A DNA stretch of 7,452 nucleotides from JABDBK01 sp964453575 (GTDB lineage: Bacteria; Pseudomonadota; Gammaproteobacteria; DSM-16500), in contig CAYVRW010000107.1 of NCBI GenBank assembly GCA_964453575.1, forward strand, positions 1 to 7,452, read 5' to 3'. The notes under the pieces were generated by a model. It searched no databases and was not told where the DNA came from. It was given only the letters and a program-made list of their open reading frames with translations. Shown piece after piece: positions 5,263 through 7,452 of the stretch (position 1 is the first letter of the stretch; each line of letters begins with the position of its first letter). The position numbers and the translations under genes were made by a program.

Positions 5263-5877
5263 TTAATGTTCATCCGCATCCAATGGTTGATATGCTTTTT
5301 TACTCTGAGAATATGTGAAAATCTGTCCTTTTTGAATATCGAAAAACCATAAATGGATAATGAGTGTTTGCTCATTGACCCGATTCTTAATCCAAGGAAA
5401 TGTCAGACAATTCTGCTGCGACTGATTCAACGCTGATTTTGCATAATCGTCCATATCGGCATCTTTAAGATCGTGTTTTTTAATGAGGGATACCCAATTT
5501 GTGATAAAATCATCTTGATTTGCATCACTTTGTAAAAGCGCTTGAATACCGCCACACTGACTATGTCCTAATAAAATAAGATGTTTTACTTTTAAGAAAC
5601 AAATGCCAAACTCTAAAGCAGCACTTGTACCATGGTGAGCTTCGTCTTTTTCAAAAGGAGGGATAATATTTGCTACATTACGGACAACAAACAAGTCACC
5701 TGGATCACATTGCAGAATAAGCGCAGGATCGACGCGAGAATCACAACAAGCAACCACCATAATTTGTGGTTGTTGGCCATAATGAGAAAGATATTGCATA
5801 ATGGATTGATCGCCATGCACATATTTCTCTCTAAACGATTGATATCCTTGCAGAATTTTTAGAAAACTATCGCCCAT
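5263..5877 (-). CDS. beta-class carbonic anhydrase (204 aa)
   Basis: This zinc enzyme interconverts CO2 and bicarbonate in the cytoplasm, supplying bicarbonate to carboxylases and aiding pH control. The signatures are complete: CCDSRVD (44-50) provides zinc ligand C44 and the D46-R48 dyad, and GHSQCGG (104-110) provides H105 and C108. RNVAN (66-70) and HHGTSAALEF (81-90) are further family blocks. The length is normal for the family, and no signal peptide is present. ATG 5877 follows a GA-rich site, GAGGGGG, at suitable spacing. The gene lies 81 nt after the ankyrin gene and 16 nt before the LptA-like gene. I found no convincing promoter in the 81-nt gap, so read-through from upstream is possible. 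The enzyme is certain; which E. coli-type paralogue (can or cynT) it matches cannot be decided. Confidence 0.96.
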   Translation of the reverse strand: MGDSFLKILQGYQSFREKYVHGDQSIMQYLSHYGQQPQIMVVACCDSRVDPALILQCDPGDLFVVRNVANIIPPFEKDEAHHGTSAALEFGICFLKVKHLILLGHSQCGGIQALLQSDANQDDFITNWVSLIKKHDLKDADMDDYAKSALNQSQQNCLTFPWIKNRVNEQTLIIHLWFFDIQKGQIFTYSQSKKAYQPLDADEH

Positions 5878-5958
5878 CCGTCCCCCTCAACTGAATCGCT
5901 ACGCCCAAGTCTAATGGGATAGGACACATGAGATCAAGAGACGAATGCAAAGTCTTAC

Positions 5959-7452
5959 CTAATCTGGATTACAAACACCCGGCCGCATATCGAAGTCTCG
6001 GCCCTGACTGCACAATCTCTCCATGTTTGTTGCTTTTGTTTGACGTAAGTTGAGTAATGTCTTGCCCCATCGAGTGGCTGTTCCCAAGTGCATCCCCGCC
6101 GTCACATAGCCCTCCCCATAAAAATTATAAATTGCAAAATCACTACCCAACCGAAAACGAGGATCAGCATCAAGAGGAAAAAAATTAATAGGACGACCAC
6201 CAGCAACATAATGTAAAGTAAATTTCCGCTGCAACGGTCGAAAAATATTATCTTTAGTTCCTAAACCAAAACAGTATATTTGCGCATAATTCGCAGGGAA
6301 ATAACGTTCTTCCCAGCCAATCACCTGACGCCAGAATAAAACTAAGCGCGACTCATGATCTAACTTATTCAAGGCATTAAACTTTTCATCGTACTTCACA
6401 AAGGCTTTCTGCAAATGGCATGGGTTAAATACTTTTTCTCTACGTGAAAGAGCATCAAATTCATTCTTAAATACAGTCAATGCTCGAAAGAGCGCTGAGC
6501 CATTGTCACGTTTATCCAATGCTGCCTGTAAATCAGCGTAAGAAGCATTCGTGATGGCATCAACCAGCGGGTTTAAGTAATCACGTTCAAAATTATTTGC
6601 GCTCGTTGTTTGGGCCTCAAGATGAGCTATGCAACCGTCAGGGAAAACTTCATTAAATTGTGCATCGAGTACCGCTTGGCCGTCTCTAGGATTGTGTTCA
6701 AGATACATAATTTTGATTTTATATGCCATGAGATCATCACCCGCGCGTAATGCCGCCTGAAAAGGAGTGGCATTATCGACTTCTCGTCCTGAATAATCGA
6801 CGACGGTCGCTTTTTCTTCCACTAATCTGGGATTCCCACGCAGCATTTGCAATACGCCCTCTTCATTGCCATAAACCACGCGTTGCCACACATTATCAAA
6901 CTCTAGTCGTTTCGCAAAAAACCCGCCTGCGCTTGCAGATGCCTCGGATTTTTTTTCTTCAGCTTCTTTTATCAAAGCGTCATATTCGTTCCTTGTAATA
7001 ACACCCTTATCGAGCAGGTATTCACATCCCTTCTGATTTTTTAATCGTATCGCTTCACGAGAAACTTGTTGTATGGTTTTCTCTGTTACTACATTCTTTT
7101 TCAGTAAGACATCGCAGAGAGTAAAATGAGAACTGGTAAAAAACTGCTGAAACGCTAAATCTAAGCCCATTTGTGAAATTATTTTTGAATCAATATTTAC
7201 TTTCAGAAACAACTCCAGCACTTTGTGATTTCCAATTTTCACAGCGTATTCCCACAAGTCATCCTTACCATTTAACGGGTAGGTGAGATCGATTCCTGGC
7301 AATAGCAATAAAGCCGTTATCTGTTCGATATCATCTTTTTGTATGGCTTGTTTAAGTTTGATATGCTTGCTTAGCAATCTCAAACCTTTTTGTTGCTTCT
7401 CTATCAAACGCAATTGCATTTCATCGCTAACGGGTTCAGGAAGTCCGTTAAG
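5959..7452 (-). CDS. ankyrin-repeat protein with conserved C-terminal domain, 5' end outside the window
   Basis: Counting from M at 7419, residues 20-150 contain degenerate ankyrin-type helical pairs, such as LKQAIQKDDIEQITALLLLP and the later WEYAVKIGNHKVLELFLK. A Glu/Lys/Ser/Ala linker follows (150-170). A second repeat-like block (178-235) includes VVYGNEEGVLQMLRGNP and ATPFQAALRAGDDLMA. Residues 280-486 form an aromatic-rich C-terminal domain (FWRQVIGWEERYF at 362-374, IYNFYGEGYVTAG at 430-442) that I cannot name. The frame remains open from 7419 to the window edge (reading LNGLPEPVSDE before that Met), and ATG 7419 has no Shine-Dalgarno, so the true start probably lies beyond the window. 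No signal peptide or membrane segment is visible. Multi-ankyrin proteins of this layout are frequent in Legionellales and are often type IV effectors; that role is inferred. Confidence 0.8.
   Translation of the reverse strand, partial: LNGLPEPVSDEMQLRLIEKQQKGLRLLSKHIKLKQAIQKDDIEQITALLLLPGIDLTYPLNGKDDLWEYAVKIGNHKVLELFLKVNIDSKIISQMGLDLAFQQFFTSSHFTLCDVLLKKNVVTEKTIQQVSREAIRLKNQKGCEYLLDKGVITRNEYDALIKEAEEKKSEASASAGGFFAKRLEFDNVWQRVVYGNEEGVLQMLRGNPRLVEEKATVVDYSGREVDNATPFQAALRAGDDLMAYKIKIMYLEHNPRDGQAVLDAQFNEVFPDGCIAHLEAQTTSANNFERDYLNPLVDAITNASYADLQAALDKRDNGSALFRALTVFKNEFDALSRREKVFNPCHLQKAFVKYDEKFNALNKLDHESRLVLFWRQVIGWEERYFPANYAQIYCFGLGTKDNIFRPLQRKFTLHYVAGGRPINFFPLDADPRFRLGSDFAIYNFYGEGYVTAGMHLGTATRWGKTLLNLRQTKATNMERLCSQGRDFDMRPGVCNPD

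Noticed and set aside
5632..5862. Plus-strand ORF inside the carbonic anhydrase gene
   Set aside because: It is antisense to the conserved zinc-binding region, whose coding sense is certain.
5878..5958. Possible promoter for the carbonic anhydrase (TTGATC, 18 nt, TAGACT)
   Set aside because: Both boxes match the consensus at only four of six positions, so it cannot be separated from background.
6750..6998. Plus-strand ORF inside the ankyrin-type gene
   Set aside because: It is an antisense shadow with no domain pattern.

Overview
The window is an AT-rich stretch in which every credible gene lies on the minus strand. I read it as chromosome of a host-associated gammaproteobacterium, most likely a Legionellales member (Legionella, Coxiella, Aquicella or Berkiella type). 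This is an inference from gene content: a leucine-rich-repeat protein, an ankyrin-repeat protein and a cysteine phytase, with housekeeping-type genes between them. No rRNA or other lineage marker is present to confirm it.

Following transcription from right to left: (1) 7452-5959 holds the 3' part of an ankyrin-type protein gene whose reading frame runs off the window edge. (2) 5877-5263 is a beta-class carbonic anhydrase, followed 16 nt later by a short secreted LptA/OstA-like protein (5246-4899). (3) 4898-4600 is non-coding. It carries palindromic dispersed repeats, apparently one nested in another, and then a good sigma70-type promoter. (4) 4599-3637 is an exported PTP-like cysteine phytase, followed 31 nt later by a 735-residue LRR protein (3605-1398). 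These two look co-transcribed. (5) 1397-1274 is an extremely AT-rich control region. (6) 1273-941 and 944-654 form a type II toxin-antitoxin pair, toxin first, overlapping by ATGA. (7) 574-290 is a small Asn-rich protein of unknown function with a strong ribosome binding site. (8) 289-1 has no gene but contains two oppositely oriented copies of a GC-rich palindromic repeat, against the AT-rich background.

The most interesting unit is the phytase-LRR pair. The phytase has a complete catalytic set (CX5R loop plus general-acid Asp) and a Sec signal peptide. The LRR protein has eukaryote-like, ribonuclease-inhibitor-type repeats joined to an unrecognised helical C-terminal region. Together they suggest a host-interaction operon that acts on inositol phosphates and on an unknown host partner. 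The toxin-antitoxin pair, the repeats and the ankyrin gene fit an accessory, rearranging part of the genome. I do not see a clearly new multi-gene defence or mobile system. The novelty lies in the uncharacterised domains and the nested repeat.
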